Positions 1 through 6,798 of a stretch of 8,286 nt of DNA are shown in pieces. Position 1 is the first letter of the stretch. The number at the start of each line of letters is the position of its first letter. The stretch comes from Clostridia bacterium. GTDB taxonomy: Bacteria; Aerophobota; Aerophobia; Aerophobales; AE-B3A. Where the stretch lies: positions 1 through 8,286 of the forward strand of contig WJOQ01000317.1 of the NCBI GenBank assembly GCA_009618505.1. Direction: 5' to 3'. A model generated the notes under the pieces. It did no database searches. It was given only the letters and a program-made list of their open reading frames with translations, and had not been told where the DNA came from. Both the position numbers and the translations under genes were made by a program.

Positions 1-2
1 CA

Positions 3-1688
3 GATATCCTCACAGATGCTTTACTGGAATCAGAGAAAATTCTCTCACATGATGAAGTATTCGGTATCATTCCTCCTTATGACAAAAGCAATGAGTTTAT
101 CTCAGAGGCAATCGAAACAGTCAACAGGGAGGGGCAGCGTGTAAGAGTAATATCTTCCGGCACAGTAGATAAATATATGTTTGGTTTTGACCCGCAAGGA
201 ATCTATCATATTTCTCGCACTATAAGTCCTCTCAAATCCTACAGTCCACCTTATTCACTTTATTCGGTCGAGGAAATACTGGCAAGCATAGGACATGACG
301 ATGCAGTTCTGAATATACATCCCTGGAGCCTGGCAATTCAGGAGAATCAAGACATAATCATCGAAGTTATTGAACGCATGAAAGGGAGGCCCAATGTAGA
401 ATTCGTCACTTTAAGAGACTTTTATTTCAATATAGGCCCTACCTTAAGACTAGCACTGGGCGCCTGGAAATATTTTAAAGAAAACACTGAAAGCTCTACG
501 GGCCTGGTTTATCCTAATGTTCTTATAAATGATGATTACACTTATAAGCATCCTAAAGCGGCAATCTGGGACATAGCTTCCAGCTTATTGGGAATCGCTT
601 CTGCCGAAAAACTCGGAATTATATCTCTCAAGGAAGGAATTCACAGGATAACAAGAATTCTAGACTTTCTACAAACATGCGAACTCTACCAAGGCCAATA
701 TCCCAACTTCAACTACGATGTCACTACAACTCAAATGGTGAAAGAAGGTCCGGGCATTGCCTGGGATGACCTAGCAAGGATGCTGGTAGCTTTGAAAATC
801 ATCAAGACTCATTACCCTTCTCTGGAAGATAGCTGCAATAGTGTCATTGAGCGTTGGATTCTTACTCCCATCGAGGTTTTATATCAGCCTGATAAGGATG
901 AAGAAATATTTAAGGAGGTAAAAACCTCTCCCTATTGGGATTACATGGATGCATCTTTTGGACTATGGGGATATAGAAATGAGCCAGCTTCTCTCTGGAC
1001 GAGTCTGAAGAATAGGATGTACGGTCTATTTTCTGGAGGTGAGCCAGATTATTATAGTAAACTGCTTATACCAGAATCATATATCCTTGAGGCAATAGAG
1101 ATAGGCCAAACGGAAAGTAATAAGGAAATTCTAAATCTTATTCATAATCTTCAGAAAGCACGATATGAAGATGAAGGAATCATAACCTGTATTTCTGAAG
1201 GAGACCTGGATAGAAAGCCTTGGTTTGTTTATTGTGGTCTAGTAGCCAGTGAGCAAGGTCTCACTATCTGGCCGGTTGTGAGGTCAATCTGGGAAGATGG
1301 CGAAAGTTACCCAGAATATAGATTTATTGGCAGCAAAGCCGCCATTGCCTGGCAGGCTCTAAAAGAGAATGATTATACCAGGCTTTCCTATGACCTGATA
1401 CGTAGGAAAGCCCTTAATTATCAGCTTGGTTTCTATACGGGAATATATGAAGAGAGTCGGGAAATAGATAGTGCTCTCTCGGTAAACACCAATGGCATTA
1501 TCCTGGAATCGCTCTGGTTCAAAAAGCGAGGCAATAAGCCACTAGTTTATTCTGGACAGCCAGATGTTCCAGAGGCAGAAGAAAACATGCTTTCTAGCAT
1601 AGAAAAGAGAATAAGGTATTTTTATTCACAACTCCTGGAAAAACTAAAAATTAAATTAGAAGAAAATCATATTGTAAAGGAGGATTAA
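3..1688 (+). CDS. Polysaccharide deacetylase-like / DUF3131 domain protein, 5' truncated by window edge
   Basis: The frame is open from the first complete codon at position 3, so the gene begins outside the window; an ATG at 177 is internal. About 561 residues are visible. Residues about 20-145 look like the end of a NodB/glycoside-hydrolase-deacetylase barrel: a GIIPPY segment, then NIHPWSL (His codon at 318-320, the place of the usual late His motif), then VEFVTLRDFY, which is the typical closing strand. From about residue 145 to 510 there is an all-helical region that fits DUF3131: KAAIWDIASSLLGIASAEKLGII, a PNFNYD segment, AWDDLARMLVALKII, and near the end NTNGIILESLWF. DUF3131 proteins are seen in extracellular polysaccharide settings and resemble alpha/alpha-barrel glycosidases; no activity is established for this one. 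A charged helical tail ends the protein. It is the first visible gene of an operon, with its stop directly abutting the next ATG. The domain assignment is from recalled motif pattern only. Confidence 0.75.
   Translation, partial: DILTDALLESEKILSHDEVFGIIPPYDKSNEFISEAIETVNREGQRVRVISSGTVDKYMFGFDPQGIYHISRTISPLKSYSPPYSLYSVEEILASIGHDDAVLNIHPWSLAIQENQDIIIEVIERMKGRPNVEFVTLRDFYFNIGPTLRLALGAWKYFKENTESSTGLVYPNVLINDDYTYKHPKAAIWDIASSLLGIASAEKLGIISLKEGIHRITRILDFLQTCELYQGQYPNFNYDVTTTQMVKEGPGIAWDDLARMLVALKIIKTHYPSLEDSCNSVIERWILTPIEVLYQPDKDEEIFKEVKTSPYWDYMDASFGLWGYRNEPASLWTSLKNRMYGLFSGGEPDYYSKLLIPESYILEAIEIGQTESNKEILNLIHNLQKARYEDEGIITCISEGDLDRKPWFVYCGLVASEQGLTIWPVVRSIWEDGESYPEYRFIGSKAAIAWQALKENDYTRLSYDLIRRKALNYQLGFYTGIYEESREIDSALSVNTNGIILESLWFKKRGNKPLVYSGQPDVPEAEENMLSSIEKRIRYFYSQLLEKLKIKLEENHIVKED
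1676..1684 (+). promoter_or_regulatory. Ribosome binding site of the 1689 gene
   Basis: The run TAAAGGAGGA lies inside the last codons of the upstream gene, a few bases before the ATG at 1689. This near-perfect Shine-Dalgarno fixes the start and, with the zero-base gap, indicates translation from a shared transcript. Confidence 0.7.
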
Positions 1689-2435
1689 ATGTTAGTATTC
1701 AGTATCATAAGTTTTGTTTTGAGTGGTTTTAGTCTGGTTGGCGGGCTGGTAACCGAAGGGAGTGTTCGTCTTTCCTTCCTGGCTGGCTCCATCCTCTTCC
1801 TTATTCTGGCTGGAGCACTCATCTTAGGACGCAGGGCAATAAAACGCCTGGGAAAGGATGTCTCTTTTGATGCCCAATTAAGTGAGAGAATCTCAGAAGA
1901 ACCGGAAACGGTAGAAGCTGCACCTATTCCTCAGGGACGAGCTGGATTTTTCCGAGAACAAGACATAGTCTTTGGCCCAAATGGAAAAGGGGCGTTCTCA
2001 GTCAGTCTTTGGTTTGAGGACAAATCTAGGAATAACCAAGAATTACTGGGAATGTTAGAGCTTGACTATCTGTTTATGGAAATTGAGGGAGATTATAAAT
2101 TAATAAGGAGAAAAGAAAAGGTGAATGGGAAAGACTATATTGTCCATACTTTTCAGTCAGGCTACCAGGTAGACTTTAATCAAAGTCAATACGTCAATTT
2201 TGAGGAAAAGGAAGACAAATCATATTCTCTGGAGATAAAGGTCGGTAAACTGGGGGGAAGATTAGATAAGAAAATTACTGACACTCTAATAATAAGAGTC
2301 ACTCTTCCGGCGACAATAAAAATGGCCAATTCCATGACCTACGAGAACAAGACAGTAGAATGGCAGCTCACAGGTACTCATTTTAGAAAGGATATCACTT
2401 TAAAAGCTTTTACCGTACCACTTGTCTTAGAATAA
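1689..2435 (+). CDS. Membrane-anchored protein with beta-rich C-terminal domain, LppM/DUF3153-like end
   Basis: This is a 248-residue protein of unknown function. Two hydrophobic segments at about residues 3-21 and 27-47 are followed by RRAIKR, so a hairpin anchor with the bulk of the protein on one side is likely; the positive charges suggest that side is cytoplasmic. An acidic linker (about 60-85) leads to a beta-rich domain (about 88-248). The end of that domain, with VTLPATIKMANS then TVEWQLTG and LKAFT, has the pattern of LppM/DUF3153 domains (a strand ending in LP, an 'N-S' turn, a T-x-x-W strand, then L-x-A). That resemblance is weak and recalled, not searched. The start is supported by a strong ribosome binding site in the preceding gene. 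The gene is sandwiched between the deacetylase/DUF3131 gene and the histidine kinase in an apparent operon, which suggests an envelope-related role. Confidence 0.65.
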   Translation: MLVFSIISFVLSGFSLVGGLVTEGSVRLSFLAGSILFLILAGALILGRRAIKRLGKDVSFDAQLSERISEEPETVEAAPIPQGRAGFFREQDIVFGPNGKGAFSVSLWFEDKSRNNQELLGMLELDYLFMEIEGDYKLIRRKEKVNGKDYIVHTFQSGYQVDFNQSQYVNFEEKEDKSYSLEIKVGKLGGRLDKKITDTLIIRVTLPATIKMANSMTYENKTVEWQLTGTHFRKDITLKAFTVPLVLE

Positions 2436-2456
2436 AACAAAATAGAGGATAACACA

Positions 2457-3989
2457 ATGAAAAGTACTGTGTTTGAAAAGATATTGTCACGAAGCGAAAA
2501 AAAGCTGCCGGGTAAGTCTCGAATAAATTTCCTGGTGCAAAATATACCAGATCCATTCAGTATAATTGACTTCGATGGATATATCCTGGATGTTAACTCT
2601 GCCTTTGAAAAGGCATACGGCTGGAAAAAAAGAGAGGTCATGCGAAAGTATATTCCCTTAACTCCTCCCCGGCTGACTACAAATTTCTTTTCCTTTTTGA
2701 ACAGAACCAGGCAAAGCAAAAGAATTTCCAACTATCAGACTGTCAGACTACACAAGGATCGCTCAGAAATTGAGGTAAGTATCGACGCATTCCTGATAAT
2801 GGACCGAAAAGGCAGGCCTGCCGCTATTGGGGAGATTTCGCGTAATATCGCTCATTTAAAGAAAAAGAAGCTATTGGCCGATAGACTCCAGGAAAGATGG
2901 AAAACTCTGACTCACAATGCCCCACATCTAATAATCACAGTAGATGGTAAGGGAGTGATTACCTTTGCCAATCAGAGAATAAGAGAGCTTTTGGGTTATT
3001 GTGCCGAGGAGATTATAGATAGCCCCTTATCGGTCCTGTTCAGTCAAGAAGATTCAGAGACTATTAAGGAAGATATTATTAAGCCAACTAACAAGGGTCA
3101 GATTAAATCCGGTATTTACCGACTTAAACAAAAGAACGACTCAAGGGCTACCTATGCCATAGATTGGTCTCCTTTGAGAGAATCCTCAGGGGTAGTAGCA
3201 GGTGTAATGGGTATGGGCAGAGATATTACCAGAGAAAAGGAAAAAGAGGCGCAGCTAGTTCAGTCACAGAGACTTGAAGCCTTGACAGATTTTGTGGGTG
3301 GAATAGCCCACCATTTCAATAACCTTATGACTGTTATTGTTCTAGAATCTGATATCATAAGTAAGGAGATAAGGGAACAAGGGGATGAGATAACTAAGGA
3401 GGCAATTGAGGAAAGGTTGAAATTAATCAAAGAATCTTGTTTTCGAGGGACAGGGAAAATAGATCGAATTCTGGAGTTTATAGAGGGGCTCTCTGGTAGA
3501 GAATTTCTTGCGGTAGATATCGATGAGACTGTCAGGCAATCGCTTGGCCAAGTCTCAGTCTATCTTAAAGCCAAAGCTATTCAAGTAGATACTAAGTTAG
3601 GTAGGGTTCCTCAGGTTTTGGGTTGTTCATTGCAACTGCGCAAAGCTCTAACGGAAATCCTCATGAACGCCATCGAGGCCATGCCTAAGGATGGAAAGCT
3701 TGATGTGAAAACGGAAATGAAAAATGGTTATGCCACCTTGTCTATTGCTGACTCAGGAACCGGGATGTCTGAGGAGGTCCAGAAAAAAATGTTTGAGCCA
3801 TTCTTCACCACCAAGGAACCTACCAGGAGTGGCCTGGGAGCAACAGTTGCCTATGGTATATTGAAGAGTCACGGCGCAATAACAAAGGTTTTCTCTGCTC
3901 CCGATATAGGCACCACTTTTGTCATAAATCTGCCTGCTCACCGAATGCTAAGATGTGAAGAAGAGAACAAACGGTCGTTTCATTTCTGA
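2457..3989 (+). CDS. Soluble PAS-PAS sensor histidine kinase
   Basis: A 510-residue two-component sensor kinase with no transmembrane segment, so it is probably cytoplasmic. Two PAS domains lie at about residues 25-132 (IPDPFSIIDFDGYILDVN) and 148-258 (APHLIITVDGKGVITFAN, ending GMGRDIT). The dimerisation box is GGIAHHFNNLM with the likely phospho-acceptor at His285; most relatives have AHDFNN, so His286 replaces Asp. The ATPase part shows an N box (MNAIEAM, Asn404), a G1 box (DSGTGM, Asp432), an F box (FEPFFTTK, 446-453), a G2 box (GLGA, 459-462, where GLGL is usual) and a G3 box (GTTF, 485-488). The domain order is that of NtrB-like/PAS kinases that use HisKA plus HATPase_c. There is no receiver domain and no response regulator in the window, so the partner must be elsewhere. 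The 21-base gap after the previous gene, with a GAGG site, supports an operon. The signal sensed cannot be read from the sequence. Confidence 0.93.
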   Translation: MKSTVFEKILSRSEKKLPGKSRINFLVQNIPDPFSIIDFDGYILDVNSAFEKAYGWKKREVMRKYIPLTPPRLTTNFFSFLNRTRQSKRISNYQTVRLHKDRSEIEVSIDAFLIMDRKGRPAAIGEISRNIAHLKKKKLLADRLQERWKTLTHNAPHLIITVDGKGVITFANQRIRELLGYCAEEIIDSPLSVLFSQEDSETIKEDIIKPTNKGQIKSGIYRLKQKNDSRATYAIDWSPLRESSGVVAGVMGMGRDITREKEKEAQLVQSQRLEALTDFVGGIAHHFNNLMTVIVLESDIISKEIREQGDEITKEAIEERLKLIKESCFRGTGKIDRILEFIEGLSGREFLAVDIDETVRQSLGQVSVYLKAKAIQVDTKLGRVPQVLGCSLQLRKALTEILMNAIEAMPKDGKLDVKTEMKNGYATLSIADSGTGMSEEVQKKMFEPFFTTKEPTRSGLGATVAYGILKSHGAITKVFSAPDIGTTFVINLPAHRMLRCEEENKRSFHF

Positions 3990-3999
3990 TAGCACCCGT

Positions 4000-4245
4000 C
4001 CTTGATTTGTAGTTCAAAACTTCTTCTCTAGCGGTGCTATACTTGGCGGTAGTTGTATCTTGTTATTTCGTTTCCTAACACTTTGCCTGTTTCCTTTATA
4101 GTTTTTATTTCCTCTCGGGCAAAATTCTTACTATCCTATCCTGCATCCACCGATAAGGATGTTCTATTTTACCGTGCCCCTGTGGTGATGAGGCATCGAC
4201 TGCTTGACTGAAGGTATGGTTCTGATAGAATTTCAATTGGTACTA
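4000..4245 (-). pseudogene. Decayed transposase/integrase C-terminal fragment
   Basis: Read on the minus strand, this gap encodes pieces of a DDE-type (rve-fold) transposase in broken frames. From 4242 down to about 4118 one frame reads FYQNHTFSQAVDASSPQ then GHGKIEHPYRWMQDRIVRI; the SPQ-x-x-GKIE-x-PY-x-W-x-QDRIVR pattern is characteristic of the region around the catalytic Glu of many integrase-like transposases. A shift of frame near 4117 then gives REEIKTIKETGKVL and NEITRYNYRQV (to 4040), and a second shift gives STAREEVLNYK (from 4038), matching the usual R-Y-N-x-R-x-VHSTT end. A TAG at 4243-4245 interrupts the upstream side and the N-terminal two thirds are missing. It cannot make an active enzyme. 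No inverted terminal repeats are visible. The family (IS481/IS3-like or other) cannot be settled without a search. Confidence 0.72.
4204..4231 (+). promoter_or_regulatory. Candidate sigma-70 promoter for the glucokinase gene
   Basis: TTGACT (4204-4209) is followed after 16 bases by TAGAAT (4226-4231), each one mismatch from consensus. Transcription would begin near 4238, about 47 bases before the ATG at 4285. The boxes lie inside the antisense transposase relic, so they may have arisen from its decay. Prediction by eye only. Confidence 0.4.
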
Positions 4246-4284
4246 ATCATGCTGAAATGTGAAAAGAAAAAATGAGGTAGAAGA

Positions 4285-5277
4285 ATGAGTGCGGCACCTG
4301 ATTATATTGTAGGCGTGGACCTGGGAGGAACTAATATTGTTTCCCTCCTTATGACTGGGAAAGGAGAAATAGTGGGTAGAGACACTCGATCTACCCTGGC
4401 TAAGGAGGGCAAAGATAAAGTCCTCTCTCAAATAGTCAATTCAGTAAAGAGAATACTGGAAGAGAGCGAGACTAAACTGGGGATTTCTTCTAAGTCTATA
4501 ATCGGTCTGGGCATAGGTAGCCCTGGACCACTAAGTATCAAAAAGGGATTAGTTTACTTTACTCCTAATTTGGCTGGTTGGACCAATGTCCCCCTGGTTG
4601 ATATCTTAAGAGATAAACTTGCTCTGCCTATTTTCCTGGAGAATGATGCTAACGCTGCCGCCTTGGGTGAATGGTGGAGGGGTGCAGGAAAAGATGTGGA
4701 TAATCTCGTTCTGCTCACTCTGGGTACAGGAATAGGAGGAGGAATAATTATCCAAGGGGAAGTTTTTCACGGATCCTGGGATACAGCAGCCGAAATAGGC
4801 CACATGATAATTCATGAAGGTGGACTTGTTTGTGGTTGTGGAAAGAAAGGATGCCTTGAGGCTTACGCTTCAGCTACAGGAGTGATTAAAAGGACTCTGG
4901 CTGCCATAAGGGAAGGAAAAAAGAGTATACTTGCCGATGCAGTGAAGAACCGATGGGAGAATATCACCTGCGAGCTAGTCTATAAGGCGGCAGAAAAGGG
5001 AGATAGTCTCAGTAGATGGATAGTAGAGGAAACAGCAAGATATCTGGGGATTGGTATTGCTAGTATAGTGAATGTGTTAAATCCAGAAATGGTTATTCTC
5101 TCTGGAGGAATGATTGCCGCTGGAGCTCTAATATTCAAACCAGTCAGAAGATATGCACGAGAAAATGCTCTTGCCGCTGCTATAGAAGGAGTAGAAATAG
5201 TTCCTGCTGCCCTAAGTGGTAATTCTGGAGCTATAGGAGCAGCAGCGACTGTGTTGAAAAGGGCAGGATTGTTGTGA
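4285..5277 (+). CDS. ROK family glucokinase (EC 2.7.1.2)
   Basis: The 330-residue length is normal for a ROK sugar kinase. The product should phosphorylate glucose to glucose-6-phosphate with ATP in the cytoplasm, feeding glycolysis or polysaccharide precursors. Visible motifs: the phosphate loop DLGGTN (12-17); GIGSPGP (77-82); LENDANAAALGE (118-129) with catalytic Asp121; LGTGIGGGII (146-155); GEVFHG, then AEIGHM (169-174); and the zinc motif with His173, Cys183, Cys185 and Cys190 in CGCGKKGCLEAYAS. The adenosine-binding ILSGGMI is near 271. The zinc motif and these signatures favour glucokinase over a ROK repressor, and there is no N-terminal helix-turn-helix. Related ROK kinases act on other hexoses or N-acetylmannosamine, so the exact sugar is not certain. 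The ATG is preceded by GAGGT at 4274-4278 with a six-base spacer. It appears to be transcribed alone. Confidence 0.9.
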   Translation: MSAAPDYIVGVDLGGTNIVSLLMTGKGEIVGRDTRSTLAKEGKDKVLSQIVNSVKRILEESETKLGISSKSIIGLGIGSPGPLSIKKGLVYFTPNLAGWTNVPLVDILRDKLALPIFLENDANAAALGEWWRGAGKDVDNLVLLTLGTGIGGGIIIQGEVFHGSWDTAAEIGHMIIHEGGLVCGCGKKGCLEAYASATGVIKRTLAAIREGKKSILADAVKNRWENITCELVYKAAEKGDSLSRWIVEETARYLGIGIASIVNVLNPEMVILSGGMIAAGALIFKPVRRYARENALAAAIEGVEIVPAALSGNSGAIGAAATVLKRAGLL

Positions 5278-5293
5278 CGGAATCAGGGAGCGT

Positions 5294-5442
5294 GTCATTG
5301 CGGCGAGTGGGACTCCTTGTCCGTCATTGCGAACAAGGTCCCTCGCCTGTCTGCGTGTGGATACGCATAGGCAGGCTTGTCATTGCGAACGGAGTGAAGC
5401 AATCTCGGTTTTATCGCTCGGGATAAACTAAGCAATCTCACG
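5294..5442. repeat. Degenerate interspersed palindromic repeat element(s)
   Basis: The gap after the glucokinase gene carries three copies of GTCATTGCG (5294-5302, 5323-5331, 5379-5387), the last two extended to the exact 12-mer GTCATTGCGAAC, and two copies of AAGCAATCTC (5397-5406, 5430-5439). ATTGC and GCAAT are mutually complementary, the half-site layout of a widespread class of bacterial interspersed repeats. Two imperfect hairpins can form: 5302-5320 with 5333-5347 (GGCGAG/GGAC/CTTGT against ACAAG/GTCC/CTCGCC), and 5345-5356 with 5363-5376 (GCCTGTCT-GCGT against ACGC-ta-AGGCAGGC). They share three bases, so they compete. No reading frame is evident; this is probably a non-autonomous repeat, possibly two nested insertions. 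Confidence 0.65.
5345..5376. repeat. Imperfect inverted repeat (hairpin) within the interspersed repeat
   Basis: Left arm GCCTGTCTGCGT and right arm ACGCATAGGCAGGC pair through an eight-pair outer stem (one G-U), a two-base bulge and a four-pair inner stem, around a six-base loop. No T-run follows, so a terminator role is not supported, though a transcript reading through from the glucokinase gene would fold here. Confidence 0.55.
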
Positions 5443-5499
5443 CTTGCCTTTAGTAAGCTGGCAATGGTGCAGATGAGGAAAATCCTGGGAAACTTAGAC

Positions 5500-5508
5500 T
5501 GGTATAAT
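5500..5508 (+). promoter_or_regulatory. Extended -10 promoter candidate for cinA
   Basis: TGGTATAAT combines a perfect TATAAT (5503-5508) with an upstream TG, the extended -10 form that can work without a good -35 box; none is seen at the usual distance. Transcription would start near 5515, about 33 bases before the cinA ATG. It lies just outside the repeat element. Confidence 0.45.
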
Positions 5509-5547
5509 TGATTGAATGAGGTAGAGACACACTAAAGGTAGACGGAA

Positions 5548-6798
5548 ATGCAAGCAGAGATAATATCGGTAGGTACAGAAATTCTTTTGGGAGACGTAGT
5601 AGACACAAATGCCAGCTACATAGCCCGAAAACTTGTTCTATTTGGAATAGACCTTTTTCGTAAGACTGTGGTGGGTGATAATAAAAAGAGATTGGCCAGA
5701 GTGTTAAGGGAGTGCCTGGAGAGAGTAGATTTGATTGTCATGACTGGTGGATTGGGACCCACGGAGGACGATATAACCAAAGAGGTAGTGAGTGAATTAA
5801 TGGGGCAGGAACTGGTATTTAGTGAGACAATAGCGCAGCAAATTAAGAAGAAGTTTCCTCACCGACAAATAGGTGAAAAAACTATTTTTAAGCAGGCCTT
5901 AATTCCTTCTTCAGTAAAGATTATTTCTAATAATGTAGGAACTGCACCGGGAATTATCTTTGAGGAAAAAAATAAAATAATCATTTTGTTACCCGGCGTA
6001 CCGTCAGAAATGAAAGAGATGATGCAAGATGGGGTTGTTCCTTACCTTGCTGCTAAGGTAAGGAACAAAGATATTATCAGGTCAAAAGTGCTTAAGATAT
6101 TGGGAATAGGTGAATCTGAGGTAGAAGAGAAGATTCCTCCTTCTTTACTGCGTTATTCAAATCCTACTTTAGGTCTATTAGCTAAGGAGGGAGAGGTTCA
6201 TCTACGAATCACGGCAAAGTTTCCGCCAGAAGTAGTGGATGATAGAATTAAGCAGGTAGAAGATGACCTGCGAGATAAATTAGGGGATTATATTTACGGA
6301 GTTAATGAACAGTCCCTAGAGGAGATAGTAGCGTTTTGGTTAAGGAAAGGAAAACTTACTATCGCTGTGGCTGAGTCTTGCACCGGAGGTCTAATCTCGC
6401 ATCGTCTTACCAATATTACAGGAAGTTCTAATTATTTTTACTGCGGTATAGCTAGCTACAGTAATCAGGCTAAAATAGACCTTCTGGGAGTTGATGAATC
6501 TCTTATCAAGAAAAAAGGAGCAGTGAGCTTAGAAGTAGCCCAAAAAATGGCTCTGGGGGCAAGAATATCTGCCAACACAGATTTAGGCCTAGGGATTACC
6601 GGTATTGCTGGGCCTACCGGAGCTACTGACAAGAAGCCTGTGGGGTTGGTTTATATTGCTCTTAGCAGCCAAACTAAACAGATTGTTCAGGAATTTATCT
6701 TCAGCGGGAGTAGAGAGCGGATTAAATGGAGGGCCTCTCAGGCAGCCCTCAATATGTTACGAAAGTATTTACTGGGGAGCTATGAATTTACCTCCTGA
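5548..6798 (+). CDS. cinA: CinA family protein: MoCF-like domain plus NMN amidohydrolase (PncC) domain
   Basis: 416 residues, the standard length for two-domain CinA. The N-terminal domain (1 to about 170) has the MoCF/COG1058 signatures: ISVGTEILLGDVVDTNASYIA, MTGGLGPTEDDITKE (65-79), NNVGTAPG (128-135) and LLPGVPSEMKEM; in studied homologues this part has ADP-ribose pyrophosphatase activity. A linker domain follows (about 175-255). The C-terminal domain (about 258-410) is the PncC nicotinamide-nucleotide amidase: AVAESCTGGLISHRLT with conserved Ser277, CGIASYSNQAKIDLLGV, and GITGIAGPTGAT (349-360). It converts NMN to nicotinate mononucleotide in pyridine nucleotide recycling (EC 3.5.1.42). 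The ATG has AAAGGT eight bases upstream. The gene stands alone on plus and its last 30 bases overlap the 3' end of the convergent minus-strand gene. Older 'competence-damage inducible' names do not imply a competence role here. Confidence 0.95.
   Translation: MQAEIISVGTEILLGDVVDTNASYIARKLVLFGIDLFRKTVVGDNKKRLARVLRECLERVDLIVMTGGLGPTEDDITKEVVSELMGQELVFSETIAQQIKKKFPHRQIGEKTIFKQALIPSSVKIISNNVGTAPGIIFEEKNKIIILLPGVPSEMKEMMQDGVVPYLAAKVRNKDIIRSKVLKILGIGESEVEEKIPPSLLRYSNPTLGLLAKEGEVHLRITAKFPPEVVDDRIKQVEDDLRDKLGDYIYGVNEQSLEEIVAFWLRKGKLTIAVAESCTGGLISHRLTNITGSSNYFYCGIASYSNQAKIDLLGVDESLIKKKGAVSLEVAQKMALGARISANTDLGLGITGIAGPTGATDKKPVGLVYIALSSQTKQIVQEFIFSGSRERIKWRASQAALNMLRKYLLGSYEFTS

Noticed and set aside
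2378..2731. Minus-strand open frame of 117 codons
   Set aside because: It lies opposite the end of the membrane protein gene and the start of the kinase gene, whose frames have clear domains and ribosome sites; its own product is low-complexity and matches nothing I recognise.
3989..4040. Inverted repeat ATAGCACC / GGTGCTAT as a terminator of the kinase operon
   Set aside because: Only eight pairs with a 36-base loop and no T-run; the right arm lies inside the transposase relic, so it is probably chance.
4243..4431. Minus-strand open frame of 62 codons
   Set aside because: Most of it is antisense to the well-supported glucokinase N-terminus. Only its last codons and the sequence after its stop belong to the transposase relic.
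5294..5442. GTCATTGCG copies as a CRISPR array
   Set aside because: Units are short, unevenly spaced (29 and 56 bases) and flanked by palindromes rather than unique equal-length spacers; no cas genes are present.
5548..6798. cinA as evidence of a competence locus
   Set aside because: No recA or com genes are adjacent, and the C-terminal domain has the usual NMN amidase motifs, so a housekeeping role is the simpler reading.
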